64,000 nt of DNA from Cinclus cinclus (Eukaryota; Chordata; Aves; Passeriformes; Cinclidae): the NCBI RefSeq assembly GCF_963662255.1, contig NC_085049.1:27870142-27934141 (forward strand), in the 5' to 3' direction. Positions 27,001 through 39,896 of this stretch are shown in pieces. The notes beneath the pieces were generated by a model. It did not search any database. It had not been told where the DNA came from and was given only the letters and a program-made list of their open reading frames with translations. Made by a program: the position numbers and the translations under genes. Position 1 is the stretch's first letter; every line of letters starts with the position of its first letter.

Positions 27001-30000
27001 TAAAATACTAATGTTTTTCTTTTCATCATGATTCACAAAGCTTGTGGCTTTCAAATTTATCCTTTCAGATTACATCATGTGACTTAGATTACTCTGTTCT
27101 TTGTCCCTTCTCCAATGTTATTGGCCAAGAAGTTTGTTGTTTCCAACCTACATGAACACCTGTATTTCTTGCTTGATGACCCACATTGCTTTAGAGTCAG
27201 GATTTAGTTTCCTGCCTTTTACATGCAGCAGCACCTGTAGGAGTGCTAGATAGGAAGATACACACTCATAGCTTTTAGTCGACATGAAAAAGGGATGAAG
27301 AAGGGGTTTCTAAAAAATGTGTGTAAAGATAATATTGTATTTTCACCCACAAGTGATGTTGGTATCTATGTCCCCATAGTAAATCACTGAAACTGGTAGT
27401 CATATAGGCAAAGTATTAAAAAATAACTTCTACATTATAGGTTGTGGAATAAGCAATGTAATACATTCCTTACTTTCACCTTGTAGCTACATTTCTAAAG
27501 GTTTGGTTTGCTAGGTGGTGGAGAAGGGGAATTCAGTGTCCCTGCAATCTGTGCACTTTGTTACAGTGTGAGGTCCTGGGATGGGTACCCAGGAGTGGAT
27601 CTGCTGCAGGACCAGCTAAGCAATGCACATGAATGCACTGGGATAGGTTTGTTTGATGTTGCAGCTCCCATTTGGCTGTATAAGATTCCACAACGCATTT
27701 TGCTGGCACAGTCACTCCTTCAGTTGATTGGTGTTGTCATGCCGTGACCCTGAGATCCTGTTACTCAGAGAGGTTTTCAAAAAGAGAACGAATGTAGAGA
27801 ACTATTAATCTCATAGTCTAAAAATAAATAAAAGCAATTTCAGAAAAATAAACCAAACCCAGAATGTGCTTAAACATCATAAAGTGGTGTTACATGACAG
27901 CATGACCCTTTTTACCTTTGCAGGATGCATTCAGGAAGGGTCTTAACAGTGCCAATCAAACTCAGACAAAACCCCATCAATTTGTACTGATGAGCTATTG
28001 TTTATTTATATGTCATCCCTCCACCCTAAATTAGCAGAACGAATTTAGATATTGCCTCGAGTACACAATGCAAATCTTTGCTTTTCTTCTGTCCTTTCTA
28101 TGTCAAGCACCACACCAACAAACAGTGATCACAAAAAACCCCATTAATAGGGATTGAGTCTAGGGAATATGGGCTCCTATTCCTCTAAATCGCCTGAGGG
28201 TGATGATTCAGTTGCAACTATTAAGTACTTTTCCACAAAAGAATCACTTTGAATAGACTTGATCCCAGCCAGCTTCATGAGGGCCCTGCCAGGTGAGGAG
28301 CACCAGGAAGATGCTGTTGGATAAGTGCAGGCTGTTATTGAAACCAACTTTATAACCCCCTTTCCCAGCACTGTTGTTTGCAAGGGCTCCCCTCATGGAA
28401 TGTTATGGTAGGACAAAAGCCAAATAGTTTTAAGTGGAAAAGAAAGTTTGTATTTTATTTGTTTCAGATAATCCCTAGTGGATGGACTTGTGAGGAGCAG
28501 ATTTGCAACTGGCCTAAGCAGCGGCAATCTTAAACTAAGCTCATTGAATTTGTGAGAACTAAGAATTCATAATGAAGTTCAATTTGGATTTTGCTGTGTT
28601 AAAAAGGGAATTTCAGGCTCCTTTAGCAAAAGAGATTGAGGGAAACAAATGTCAAAATTTGGACTAGAAGTCTTGGTCCTGCTCCTATAAGTCTTCAGTT
28701 TAATGGCAAAATTCACCCGGATTTTAGCAGGATAAACACCCTTCCTGAATTTGGCATACATGATGTGTGGATGCTTGTGATCGACTCTGGGGCCTATAAA
28801 AACTGTCCATCAGCCAGGCATTGGGATAGATCTGAGGAGTTCTGGACATCTTGCAGCTGAATAAAGCTACTTAAGCTGAGCTCATTAGAAGCAGGTTAAG
28901 GTATGTTTCCATTAGGACAGGCAAATGGTCTTACTTGGAGTCAGCAGTCACAAGTTAAATTGCAAGGGGCTTGTAGGGCTGGCACAAGGAGCTGTGCAGC
29001 ACCTTGGAGAGATGTGCTATGCTGCTATGGAAGATGATATAGTAAACAGAAAATATTTTATGTTTTCATTTTCAAATTGAGCCTAGGCCCTCATGGACTG
29101 AAAATGTTGGAAGACACTTGCTCATCAAAGATGCTTACCAACACTTACTGCTTGATTTGGAAAGCACTCTGAGAAATTCCCAAGGAAGAGAGACATTGCC
29201 TGGGGGGAAGTACAAGTTTCTGCTTAAATGCCTTTTTTATCCTATACTAGAGCTCCTTGAGCACATGTGGTTCAAATGTGGTGGGACAGTCACAAAACCT
29301 AAGACAAAAGTACTTATTTTAAGATGTGTATCTTGTTAAAAGGGCCTGGTTACTTGTGGACTGAAGACCTGGTTATCTTTATGTTGTCAGAGAGACTCCT
29401 TGGAAAATCAGTGACAATCTACAGGAAGAACTTCTAGCTTCAAGGGAGGGTTTATGTTCTGCAACTTGATCTTGCACACAAGGTGCTATTATGAACACAG
29501 GCCTGAGTAAACTGCCTTCAAGTCATTCTGTCCCAGCATACCTATAGACTGTGTAGACATTTAGCATTTTGAATATGCTTTTAGAAACTTCTGATGATGG
29601 TAATTTATCACTCTTCACAAAATTAATTGAATCTGTGCTGTGGGTATTGCTGGTCCTTTTATCCACTGTGGGAAATGCATAACAAATAACAGAAACTGAG
29701 AAATAGTACAAGGCCAGCCAAAGAGAAAAGCTGCCACAGAGACTGGTGGATGATTCACAGTTTTCAAATCTTTCTCCTCTGTCATAAGCATTCTGTTTCT
29801 TGGGAAAAAAAAGTAAAAAAAAGGATTTTAAGAAGGAAACAAATGTTTAGAGAGTTGACTTGGCTGGAATTTTCTCTGTATGTATATTCTTGACATATCA
29901 ATGCTTAAACTTTTATGAGTGCATGAAGTGGGGGGGGACAGGAAATAATCAAATGTTAGTGAAGATGCCCCCATCTGTTTCATTATTTGAGGGTGTGAAG

Positions 30001-30550
30001 ATGCTCTTTAGCTCACATAGTCCTTGCTCTTTCAGTTGCCAGGTGGTCTCACTACCCAGATTTCACATCCAAACCAACCAAAAGGACGTTTCTTTTTTTC
30101 TAGCACATTCAGGAAGAGAGTTCCCAGCAGTCCCATAGTCCCACCCTTTTTGCAGAAGGCAAATATGCAACATAGATGGGTCCTTATTTAAGGATTCCTA
30201 TCATTAGGACTTGGGGACCCTTTTCCTTTATTTATGAAATAAATGCAGGTCAGTCCCTGTCACCCACATCAGATATACTCAGTCCCCACTTGAAGAGCAA
30301 AAATGTTTTGCTCCAGCACCCTGCCCTCCTCCTACTCTTAGTGCTCCCTGGAGCAGTCAAAAACATCCTCACTAGAAATCATCTGGCAAGGTCACCATCT
30401 AGGTACGGGAGAGGACAGTGATGTGTCCTCTGTCCCAGCTGTGTATCTGGAGTGCATTTGATGATGTCTGACACCAGAGCATCCTCCAGGTGTGCCTCAC
30501 TGTTCTGGAGGTACTGCATTTCACTCCTACCATCACGGGATTCCATGGCC

Positions 30551-30640
30551 CAACTTACACATGGGAAACTGTGGTCCAGAGGGGCTCAGTGACTTGCCCG
30601 AGATCACAGAGGATCAGAATTGAGGTGAATCCTCTGTCAT
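30551..30640 (-). mobile_element. MIR/CORE-SINE fragment
   Basis: Plus-strand order: 'acatgggaaactgtggtcc', 'ggggctcagtgacttgcccg', 'agatcacagaggatcagaat'. This tracks the reverse-complemented MIR core ('gatgaggaaactgaggctcagagaggttaagtgacttgcccaaggtcacacag' from memory) over about 80 bases with few gaps. It is the best of the three MIR-like matches in the window. It lies in intron 2, about 460 bp before exon 3. Confidence 0.65.
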
Positions 30641-31024
30641 GTCTGTGCTGGCACAAAGTACAGAAACTGCTTTGCTGCTCAGTTTGAGCAGGGACATCCT
30701 TTGGATGCTGGGGAGTAAGGGACAGAGATGAGAGGGCAGGATGTTGCACATGTTGTGCTACTACACAGAGACTGGAGTTTTTAGGCACAGCATTGCACTG
30801 AGGCCATTTTACAACTTCCAGCTCCTGAACAAGCTGTCATAAGTCACTTGAGTGCATCTGCACTGAGCTTCGTTGTGTGGTAAAACAGTCACCTTCTCTC
30901 TCTCTCCCCAGCCCAAGCTAGTGACTTAATTTATGGTTTGTCCTTGCTGTGAATCATCCTTACTTAAATCATCCCATACCACCACACACTGAAGTCCTTG
31001 CGGATCAGTAGCATTTTGGATTAA

Positions 31025-31255
<231 letters not shown>

Positions 31256-31623
31256 TGAAGAAATGCATTCTTTTGTTATAATTTTCCCTCTTTCCACACA
31301 TCCCTCCTTTTCTAAGTCACTGAAAATGTGTTTTCAGAGTTGTTTTACTGGATCTGGATTTGGTTTCATTCCGAGCTCCTTCTGGTGTACATCAAGGATC
31401 ACCCAACCATAGCTGCATATAACTTCCATCACAAAACTTGTATGGAGTGTTTGTAACTCATGGTAGTAGAAGGATAATCTGAGTTTTTAAATACGGTACT
31501 CCCTTGTTGGAAGTAACGCTGCCAGTAAACTCAGTAATAAAAATCCAAAGATTATGCAGATGTTATTCTCACCACTATCCTATTTCACAGTGGGACACTG
31601 TGGTATCTAGAAACTGTGCTGAG

Positions 31624-31680
31624 AATATTCTATAATATATATATTATATTATAATATATATTCTATAATATCTATATTTT
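31624..31680. repeat. AT-rich near-palindromic tract
   Basis: Alternating TA/AT sequence with the unit TTCTATAATAT present at both ends (about 31628 and 31660). It sits directly beside the left end of the ancient CR1 fragment. Confidence 0.85.
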
Positions 31681-31687
31681 TTGCTCA

Positions 31688-32355
31688 TCAGTTGTTCTTG
31701 AGTTGAATGTAACCTTTAGTTTATATCTCTTTGCTGTACCTATAAAGAGCATTCTCTGTTTTCCTTTTCCCACTCTACATATTCTCATAGACTTCTCTCT
31801 GTAAGAACAATTATCAATCCAGCAGCCCTTTCTGCCACCTGTTCCTGTTTGTACTTGCCTTTCTCAAATATGGATGAGAAGGACCATTCCTTAACAAGGT
31901 CTAATCAATGCCTTGTATATGCGGTGTGATGGTTTTCTTCCTCTGCTGGTAATTCCTTGACTGAGGTATTTTGCGGTTGTATTTGCTTTTTTTTGTGCTG
32001 CATCACATTGAAGATGTGCCTACAGTCATCCTGCAGTTGGATGAGACATGCAGGCCTTTCTCTACCTTTGTACTTTCCTACTGATGCTCTCCCAATTTGC
32101 AGCAGAGGTTTTGTTTATTATTCCCGAGGTACATGCCCTGACACTCTATGCTTTTGAACTTCTTCCCATTCCTACTACACCAGCCCTCAAGGTCATCCAG
32201 CATTTCCCATGTAATGTACCAGCCTTCCTTTCTACAGATGCCATCTGAATTTCTGTTAGCGGCAAATTTCAAGGCACAGTTACTTGAAATGAGAGGTGTG
32301 AGAGTCAAGTCCCAAACACAGTGCTGGGTGAATGTCTCAAAGTGAACACCACTAC
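31688..32355 (-). mobile_element. Ancient CR1-type LINE, reverse transcriptase C-terminal region
   Basis: The minus-strand reading gives a diverged but collinear RT segment. A FAANR box (32252-32266) stands where F/YADD should be. It is followed by 'LDDLEGWCSRNGKKF', 'CQGMYLGNNKQNLCCKLGEHQ' (positions 32078-32180), then in nucleotide form 'cacaggatgact'-, 'caatgtgatgcagc'- and 'atacaaggcattgattagacc'-like stretches in the expected order down to about 31690. This matches the older sauropsid CR1 lineage ('DWSNRNGMKFNSTKCKVMHLG' type) rather than the avian copies elsewhere in the window. Both catalytic aspartates are changed and frames are broken. The ends are uncertain by tens of bases. Confidence 0.82.
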
Positions 32356-33392
32356 TGTTCTCTTTTCTCTGCTGGTGATTTTTGTTTAGCTGGGTTTTTG
32401 CCCTCCAGGCAGATCATCAATTCAGTGCATTTTATCATCTGTTTATCTGTACTGTGGTGTGACACAGAGCAGTGTGTGACATAGAGGAAAGATTCTGTAG
32501 TCCCAGAAGAGGAGTTAAGTGCTGGAGTAACAAGTATTTATGTTCTAGTGATGTTGTGCTGGTGACATTAGACACATCAGTTCTCTCTGTCCCCACAAAC
32601 ACATCTGAAATCTGCTAGGACCTTGTGCTAGCACACACTGGTCTTCATGGGGATGTCTGTAAATGGTTTGTTGTGGGTATCAAAACATTATAGGTGATGG
32701 CTTGCCAGATGAGTTTAGTGTTTCTTGTTTATTTAAAAGCTTAGTTTGCACAGGGGCCAGTTGGCTCTGATCTGCTCACATATCTGCATGATATTTAACT
32801 TACTACAGTACAACATTCAGATTAAAATATTTAGAGTATACTAAACAAATTTTAAAAACTTATATTTATTAGAAACTAGCTATGTCTTGTTTACTGTTTG
32901 GAAATTGTCATTATCTATGGGTTGGTTTCCAGTGCAACTGCAGAGATTACCTTTTTGGCTCAATGTTATTTGTGAGTCATTTGAAAGACGACTGATAAAG
33001 TTTTCAGGTTAAAAGAGATTCAGTTTTAACCGTATGTAATAGAATGGGTCACTCACATCTTACAAATCCATCTTTTGGTATGCTCAAACAACACACATTT
33101 CAGTGGAGACAGAGCCAAGGTCATGCAACTGGGAGCAGCATCAGTCATCCCCATGGAACAAGCCACTCCCTCTCAGAGAGCAGTGGCTCTGAAAAGGTCT
33201 CTGGAATCGTGGGTGCTGGGATAATCCAGCTGCACAGGAGCTCTCAGTGCAATGCAGCTGCTAATTGTGTTATTTTTTTAAGGAATATGCAATGAGACCA
33301 TGAGGTGGGGTTATATCTGGACTAAGCAAAACTATTTCTGGACATCCTAATCAGGTGTCAATGCTAAAGGAAAGAGTGGAAAGAATGGAAGA

Positions 33393-33418
33393 GGTTTGCA
33401 GAAAAGGTTTGCAGAAAA
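33393..33418. repeat. 2 x 13-bp perfect tandem duplication
   Basis: GGTTTGCAGAAAA occurs twice without interruption. It is a small local duplication in intron 3 with no evident function. Confidence 0.9.
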
Positions 33419-34684
33419 GCTATAAAAATGACTTGTGGTTTGAAAAACAAGAAAAAGACAGCATGCCACAAAAAGCCAATTGCTTGAAACTGTTTAACAG
33501 AAGGTTTATAATTGACTTGAACACAGAGTGGAAGTACCTATGCAGTGAGAAGCCATCTGATAGTAGCATGCTATTTGCATAGACAAAATAATAACTAGAT
33601 CCAGCAGTTGGAACCTGAAACTAATTGAAATGAGAGGCACCAGATTATTTTATCTGCCAAATTCTGTCAAGATGTGTAATATTATAAATAAAGATGTGCT
33701 GGGAGGAGATCAAACTTATTTTCTGCTTCAGTGCAGACACGTGGATCAGTATTACCCAAAGGTTACTCTTTCTTGTTTTGCACAAGTCAATAGCAACTGC
33801 TATACTGATTTCTTTTAACAGAAAATGGGCTTAAAGTAATATCTACAAACTGAAGCAGTCAGTTAATAAAATCCACAACTAGAGCCATCTAATCTAAAAG
33901 TCAGTAGCTATCAATGTTTTCAGACTGTATCACGTGTTATGCAGACATTTCTTTTACAGCCAATGAGTCTTAATTCAAACTTTTTATGGCTGGACAGTGT
34001 TTGAATACAAAACTGTTGCTTCTGTCATGCCATAAATGCTGTCAACATATTACTGTACTTACTGTTTCTTAAAATGCATGGAGCCAGAGTGTCTTTTAGT
34101 TTTGCCTTTTTCTCAGGTCTAATAATGGGAAAATTGCTTTGGAAGGTTTCTGCCATCTCATTGCAGCTGGGAGGAGACTGTGTTCAACTGGTAGCCGTAG
34201 AATCAGACTGAAATCCAACCTTCCCTTCCATTTTCAATGCCACTTGTCTTGGCTATGTTTGTAGCATTTGTCCAGTTTTTATTTCTAGGCAAATAGAAAT
34301 TTTTTGCAATGCTTAAACATTGCCAGCTAAACGTATTTATGGGGTTTGTCCCTTACTGCCCACAGTTCTTTGAACAGGAAATCTCAACAGAGCTCTGAGA
34401 AGTGTGCTATAATAATCTAATAGGATCAGATGTGGTTTGCTGGTTTGTGGACCTCTGGTTCTTTATTATATTTACCAAACAGTCCTCTTGATAACCCATG
34501 TGGTAGTGCCTCATAAGGACTTGCTTTACTTTGCTTGATCTAATTTCTCAAGCAAATTGCTGAAAAAGGTAATTTATGAAATGCAGGCCATTATTTGCTT
34601 TTTAGCTCATCCGGAATCCAGGACATGTAAACTGTGATTTAGAGTCTGTTTTACACTGCTATTCTGCATGTTTTGTAACAAGCT

Positions 34685-34719
34685 AAATTATTAAAAATTA
34701 TTAAAAATTATTAATAATT
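34685..34719. repeat. (AAATTATTAA)3 short tandem repeat
   Basis: Three exact 10-bp units plus a partial one, within AT-rich intron sequence. Confidence 0.93.
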
Positions 34720-37699
34720 CATCTTTTCTGTTTAGTCTGAATGTATCTGTATCAACAGCAATCACAGCTCCCTTACAGCTTCCACAGTTCTTTTCCATAA
34801 TTTTTGGTATTTTTTGTACAATTTATACTTGGATTCCTTATCTTTAATGACAGTATTTCCCTGACCACAGTAGAATATTTTTTTTCAGTCCCTCGTCTTC
34901 TACAGAGCCAGATGGATACTGTAAATTACGTTTAGGTCTTTTTATCTCATTTTGCTTGATGGTACTGTTGCACAGCTCCTGTACCCAGAATTACACTATC
35001 TGTTGTCATTACATTCTGGTATTGTCAATATCATTTTACCCTGCAAAGTGGGAGAATTTCCCTTTTTGAGAGTTTCTCCATTTGTATTTGTGCTCTTAAA
35101 TTTCACTGTGATTAGTTCATTTTATTCTTCTTAAGTAAGACTGTTTAATTCTATTACAGAAGTGGGTCACACTCAAATTATACATGACTCCAAGCACATC
35201 CTCTCACAGGTTCTTGTGTTTTCTCTTCATGCAAATTACTGAAAATCTGTGCACCAGTAAAAGCTCCAACCAGTAATTTTTTAATTTTATAACAATTTCT
35301 GGAACCTTAGGAGCATCTGTAACACTATTTCCAAATGTCAGAGTCCTGTCACAAACATGATACTTTCATGCTTATAAAGTACCTAGTCTAACAGGAATTC
35401 AGTTAAACATCTACTTGAGGAAATGCATGTGGAATATTTTATACATTGTGTTTTGACCAAAGCAAATTTATTTGCACCAAAACTATGCCTTTGCTTTTTC
35501 CAGTCTAGATGTGGCCACCTCACCAATTCCCAGGAAGTCGTGCTCACATTTTCTGTCATTGAGCAGATCTTTTGAATGTATTCAAATCCTTGACTTGTTT
35601 AGGTTTATTATCATGACAAACCTGTCAATTCTTTTGGTTGGTGTCTTCACTCTCTCTGCATCTAATTTAGTATTGTCAAGGTCAAATGTCAGTTTTAGTT
35701 CCAGCTCCAAAGAGCTGAGATGCTACAAATTGGCAAACTGGTAACTCCACCACGGCAAATTCCATTGTTTCCAGGAATCCCTTCTTTCAGCTCTCCATCA
35801 AGTTGTTTGTGAATATTTCCTGTATCATAATCAGCAAACAAGCTGATCCATCTAACCCTAGGTTCTTCTACCTGCTGTCCAGCACATTCACCCATAGGAT
35901 TTTCTTGTTCCAACATCTCAGATTCTGATGGGTTTGCAGTCATGCAAGCCCAACCTCACCAAGCCAACCTCACCACATCTTCTGTTACTTTACTTGCTTT
36001 ATAAAATAGTCTTTTAAAGACAATCTCTGATAGCCTGATGTTTTCCCAGGTCAGCTGTTTTCAGTCAGCTGTTTTGAAATATCACGTGGCTTGCATTATT
36101 TCTAATTTGAGGACAGGGCTAACTTCATACCTAAATGCTTCAAAGCCCTCTTCCTCCTCATCAGCGCCTGCTGTGGGGGAAGTGGGGTGGCTGCCTCCTG
36201 GTAGCATGATCCAGTGTTTTGGCAGTGATTTCATCCTCCCCCTCCCTGCCTTGTGCACCTCCCTGCTGAACTGCTGTCTGTTGTCCCAGCTGGAAATACA
36301 AAATGGCACTTCCAATATCGTGTTCTGGTACTCCCTTCAGCACACAATTACCCCGGCCAAAGCTACATCACTTGCCTTTGTAAATGCATTAAAAGACTGA
36401 CAAAGAATGACGTTTTATCATCCTTATCAGAGCTCTGTCCTTCAGCTGCACATCCACGTATTTTCCTTTTGTAAGTCTGTAATTTGTACTGAGAACACAT
36501 TTCAGTGAAATAGTTGGGGGTTTTACTTCATACCTAACAAGGCAGCCCTTCAGGGAGAGATTTCTGCGTTGTCTTATTTTGTTCCAAGTTTACTGCAAAT
36601 GAATGCAATAAATCATCTCTGCACTTGTTTACTGTTTTACCTGTTCTCTTCACTCTTATCAGGTCTCTGCCAGTTTTGTCTTGTGACATACACTTCAGGA
36701 TGACTTTAGGGTTTTTTCTCTATTTGCTAACAGTTTCCTAAGAGAAGCATGTAATTTTACTAGCCTTGCAAGTATTCATTATACTTTGAAAAGTCAAGTG
36801 AGTTTCTTGCTGTAACCTTGCTTTGAGCCAAATAGAAATTTTACCATTAATAGTTCAGTCTCTAATTAGTCTATTTGGAAATAATTCCAGTTGTTAAATG
36901 CCCTCATATGTGATTTAGCTTCACCATGCAGATCTGTAATAAAATGATCTGGAGTCTCATATAGCAGCTCATTTCTTGTCTTAGTCTTGTGATATTTTTT
37001 GCATAAGGTACTAGGCTTGGAGCTTTGCTTGGGAGTCTGAAACTTCCTTTTCTGCTCGTGCTGAAAGGCCTAGAAGTCACGCTGTATATATATAGTAGTA
37101 GTGTGGAGTTCTTCTAGCTTGATTTTTTGTTCCAGCATTTGCTTTCAAAAACATCAGGAATTTCTTTCATCCTCTTCCCCTCCCTCCTTGCCAGTGATGA
37201 TCTGCCAGTCTGGGGGTTTCAAGTGCCATTTGCCAGTTCCACTTTTGCCATTGATTTGGGTTTCTTCTGACCCCCTCTAGGAGTGCTGCAGAGGCATTAC
37301 TCTTTGTAGCCTGTCCATACTCAGAGGACTTAGGTCAGGGTTAGAAAAGCTTCAAATCTTGCCCACAGCAGAGGTGATCACCTATTCTTTCCAATTCTGG
37401 CTGCTGCAGTAAAGATAAACAGGCAGGAAAGATGTGTGAGAGGGAATAAAAAATTAAGTTATGCAGGTGTGTTGGCATAATGCTTTATTTCAGATATGCA
37501 AGAGAGAATGTTTCTTAAAGAAATAAAGAAAAACCCACTTATATACATTATGTGATCTTTTTTTTTTTTAATTCTTAACTAGGGAGAAATAGCTTTTAAT
37601 ACGTTATTTCCAGCCTTCTCAGAAATACTTCCAAAACATTCCTTTCCTCAGTACAGGCGTAAGGCAACAAAATGCTTTATTATCCTCACAGCCAGAGGA

Positions 37700-38230
37700 T
37701 GGACTGGGCATTTAGACTGGGTCACCTTCTTGTGACCCAGCTGTGCCATGCTTCATGCGGGGCTGTTGCAAGGTGCCAGCATGGATAAGGGCACACCCAG
37801 GGCTCTGTGCCAGCGCCATCAGCTGTCACAGCATGACTCGCCATGCCCAGGAGCTGATAGCCAGGCTGGGATGCCAACCCCATCAGAAAGTGAGGCTTCA
37901 AAGCAGGGCTTAGGAGCCTGTGCAGCACCGCAGTCAGCGTAGCTGTGCCACACACATCCGTATCCTCTTTCACTCCCACCTTCACAGTGAGCCTTGTCTT
38001 CCAAATGCCCAAGCCTCTGTGCTGTGCTTCCTCTGCCTCTATGCTTCCTCTATGTGCTGTGCATATGCTAGAAGATGACAACGGAGGCATCTGTGTATTT
38101 GCAGCCATGGATCGTTACCAGCTGTTAAGACATTTGAGTCTCAAATTTAACTCACTGTACTTTGAAAATAGCACGTAACGGTAGAAAATAAGAGTGTTCA
38201 TTCTACACAACTGTGGTCCCGCCGTCTCAA
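37700..38230. other. CpG-enriched intronic patch of unknown nature
   Basis: About a dozen CpGs occur here within an otherwise CpG-poor intron, together with a locally higher GC content and the 9-bp hairpin at 37717-37740. The minus-strand open frame 37722-38108 (128 codons) lies inside but resembles nothing I know. It could be a regulatory element, an old GC-rich mobile element or a chance fluctuation. Confidence 0.3.
37717..37740. repeat. Perfect 9-bp hairpin / inverted GGGTCA half-sites
   Basis: CTGGGTCAC (37717-37725) and GTGACCCAG (37732-37740) are exact reverse complements around CTTCTT. Each arm contains a nuclear-receptor-like half-site (GGGTCA/TGACCC), spaced by 8 bases. Receptor inverted repeats are usually spaced 0 or 1, so binding is only a possibility. 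Confidence 0.85.
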
Positions 38231-39509
38231 AATAATCATTCCACTGCTGAATAATTTCACAAAAATGGAGCAATTTAATGCAGCATGTGTAAGGCAAAGC
38301 TCTGTGACTGACATCTCCTAGGCAGTTATGAAGTACCGTCATAGTAGCTGCCAAGAGGAAGCAAAGAGAAAGATAAACAAAAGGAGAAAGTAAGAGCCAC
38401 TCTTTGGAATTTGTTGGCAAATATGATGTGTCCCTCAGGGCACCTAGGATTTCTATTTTTGCATTAATAATCAAGGTCTCTGCTCATTCTTCAAAATGTT
38501 TACTTGTGGGGACATTATCAACCACAACACTGAATATGGAAGGTATTTTCTGTGATCATATCTATTTTTTTCATTTATACAACATTATTCTTAGCAAGTT
38601 CAGTTTCTTGTGCTTCTTCCGAAAAAAAAAGAAATAGTTTTAGAAAGTTTACATCAATTACGTTTTCCCTATGGAAAGGCAAGTAAACATACATGGGTGT
38701 GCAGAAGTGTATGCAAATAGATCTTAAACAGCAGCATGTGATCTTTAGAAAAACCAAGATCTGCAATAAGTTACTGGAATGTGAACTATGAAGCTTGGGA
38801 TAAATACAGTTTTCACAAAGGCATAAAACCTTTGGCCACTTTGAAGAGTATTTATAATTCTAAAAAGTTGGAAGAATGGGAAAAAATTAGATATCAATCA
38901 TGTTTTATTCCTCTGAGAGGTACTAAATTAATGATGACTGCAGAGGAGCTTAAAAATAGGCAAAACTCACTACAGACCACTGTGAGAACTTCTTTATGTG
39001 GATTGACCTCCAGATGGAGACAAAGACTGGTTTGTATAAAGAGACACCATAAATGGGTTATGAAAGTCTTGGAGACCAGCCTCAGCGCAACAAAATTATT
39101 CTCCCCTCTGCCTTGCCTCCCCCACCACACACGTGAATACTCTGGCTGCTGCCTGTGCTTTTGGTTAAATTTTGCATTATGCTCTAAAGTGATTTAAGGC
39201 TTTGAGTTGGAACAAGCTTGAGTTAATGTACAGTGTTAATAGGCTTTAAATGTTTAAACCTCTCAAAGACTCTTAATTGTTTAAAACCCTCAAAACACAA
39301 GGCAAGGGTGTTGTGGAATGCAGAAAAGGAGCTGATGAGGGTCTTTTTGGATCTGTGAGGAGAAGCAGAGCTCAGACCAGTCACACAGGCATTGTGCCCA
39401 TCAGCAATGTAACAAGGCCAAAAGCATTCATATTCAGTAAGAGTCAACCTGTTTCTGCAAATGTCCTTTTTCATCGCTTTTAAGGATTTGTCCCTCTTTG
39501 TGGAAAGTG

Positions 39510-39896
39510 GCCAAGGAAACTGGGGTTCTAAACTTTGGAGAAAACCAGGCTCAGGGGAGACTTTTATTTCTCTTTACAACTTCCTGATAGGAAATTGTAG
39601 CTATGAAGGGGTTGGTCTCTTTTCCAAATAACAAGGATTAGAACAAGAGGAAATGGCCTCAAATTGTACCAGGGAAACTTTAGATTGGATAATAGGAAAA
39701 TCCGCTGCACCAAAAGGGTGGTCAAGAATTGGAACAGGCTGCCCACAGGAGGGGTCACCATCCCTGGAGGCATTCAAGAGATGTGTAGATGTGGTACTTA
39801 GGAACATGGTTTAGTGTTGGTTTTGGCAGTGCTGGGTTAATGGTTGGACTTAATGATCTTAGAGATCTTTTCCAACCTAAGCAATCCTATGATTCC
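39510..39896 (+). mobile_element. Avian CR1 LINE 3' fragment
   Basis: The fragment starts at 'ccaaggaaactggggtt' (end of the RT domain, family 'gagggaactggggtt'). It runs collinearly through 'ctctttacaacttcctgatagg', 'attggaacaggctgccc', 'catccctggaggcattcaagag' and 'tggttggacttaatgatctt' to the tail 'cttttccaacctaagcaatcctatgatt'. No large internal deletion is apparent. It is 5'-truncated, as most CR1 copies are. It appears less decayed than the copies at 1890 and 5455. Confidence 0.93.

Noticed and set aside
31545..31625. Another MIR-like fragment ('tatttcacagtgggacactgtgg')
   Set aside because: Only about 25 bases are suggestive; the flanks do not follow the MIR order.
35690..36475. Possible 5' part of the ancient CR1 seen at 31688-32355, read on the minus strand
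   Set aside because: The open frames here do not follow the CR1 endonuclease or early RT motifs, and 3 kb of unmatched sequence separates the two.
37722..38108. 128-codon minus-strand frame in the CpG-enriched patch
   Set aside because: No domain, no splice context and no family resemblance. Higher GC content alone lengthens open frames.
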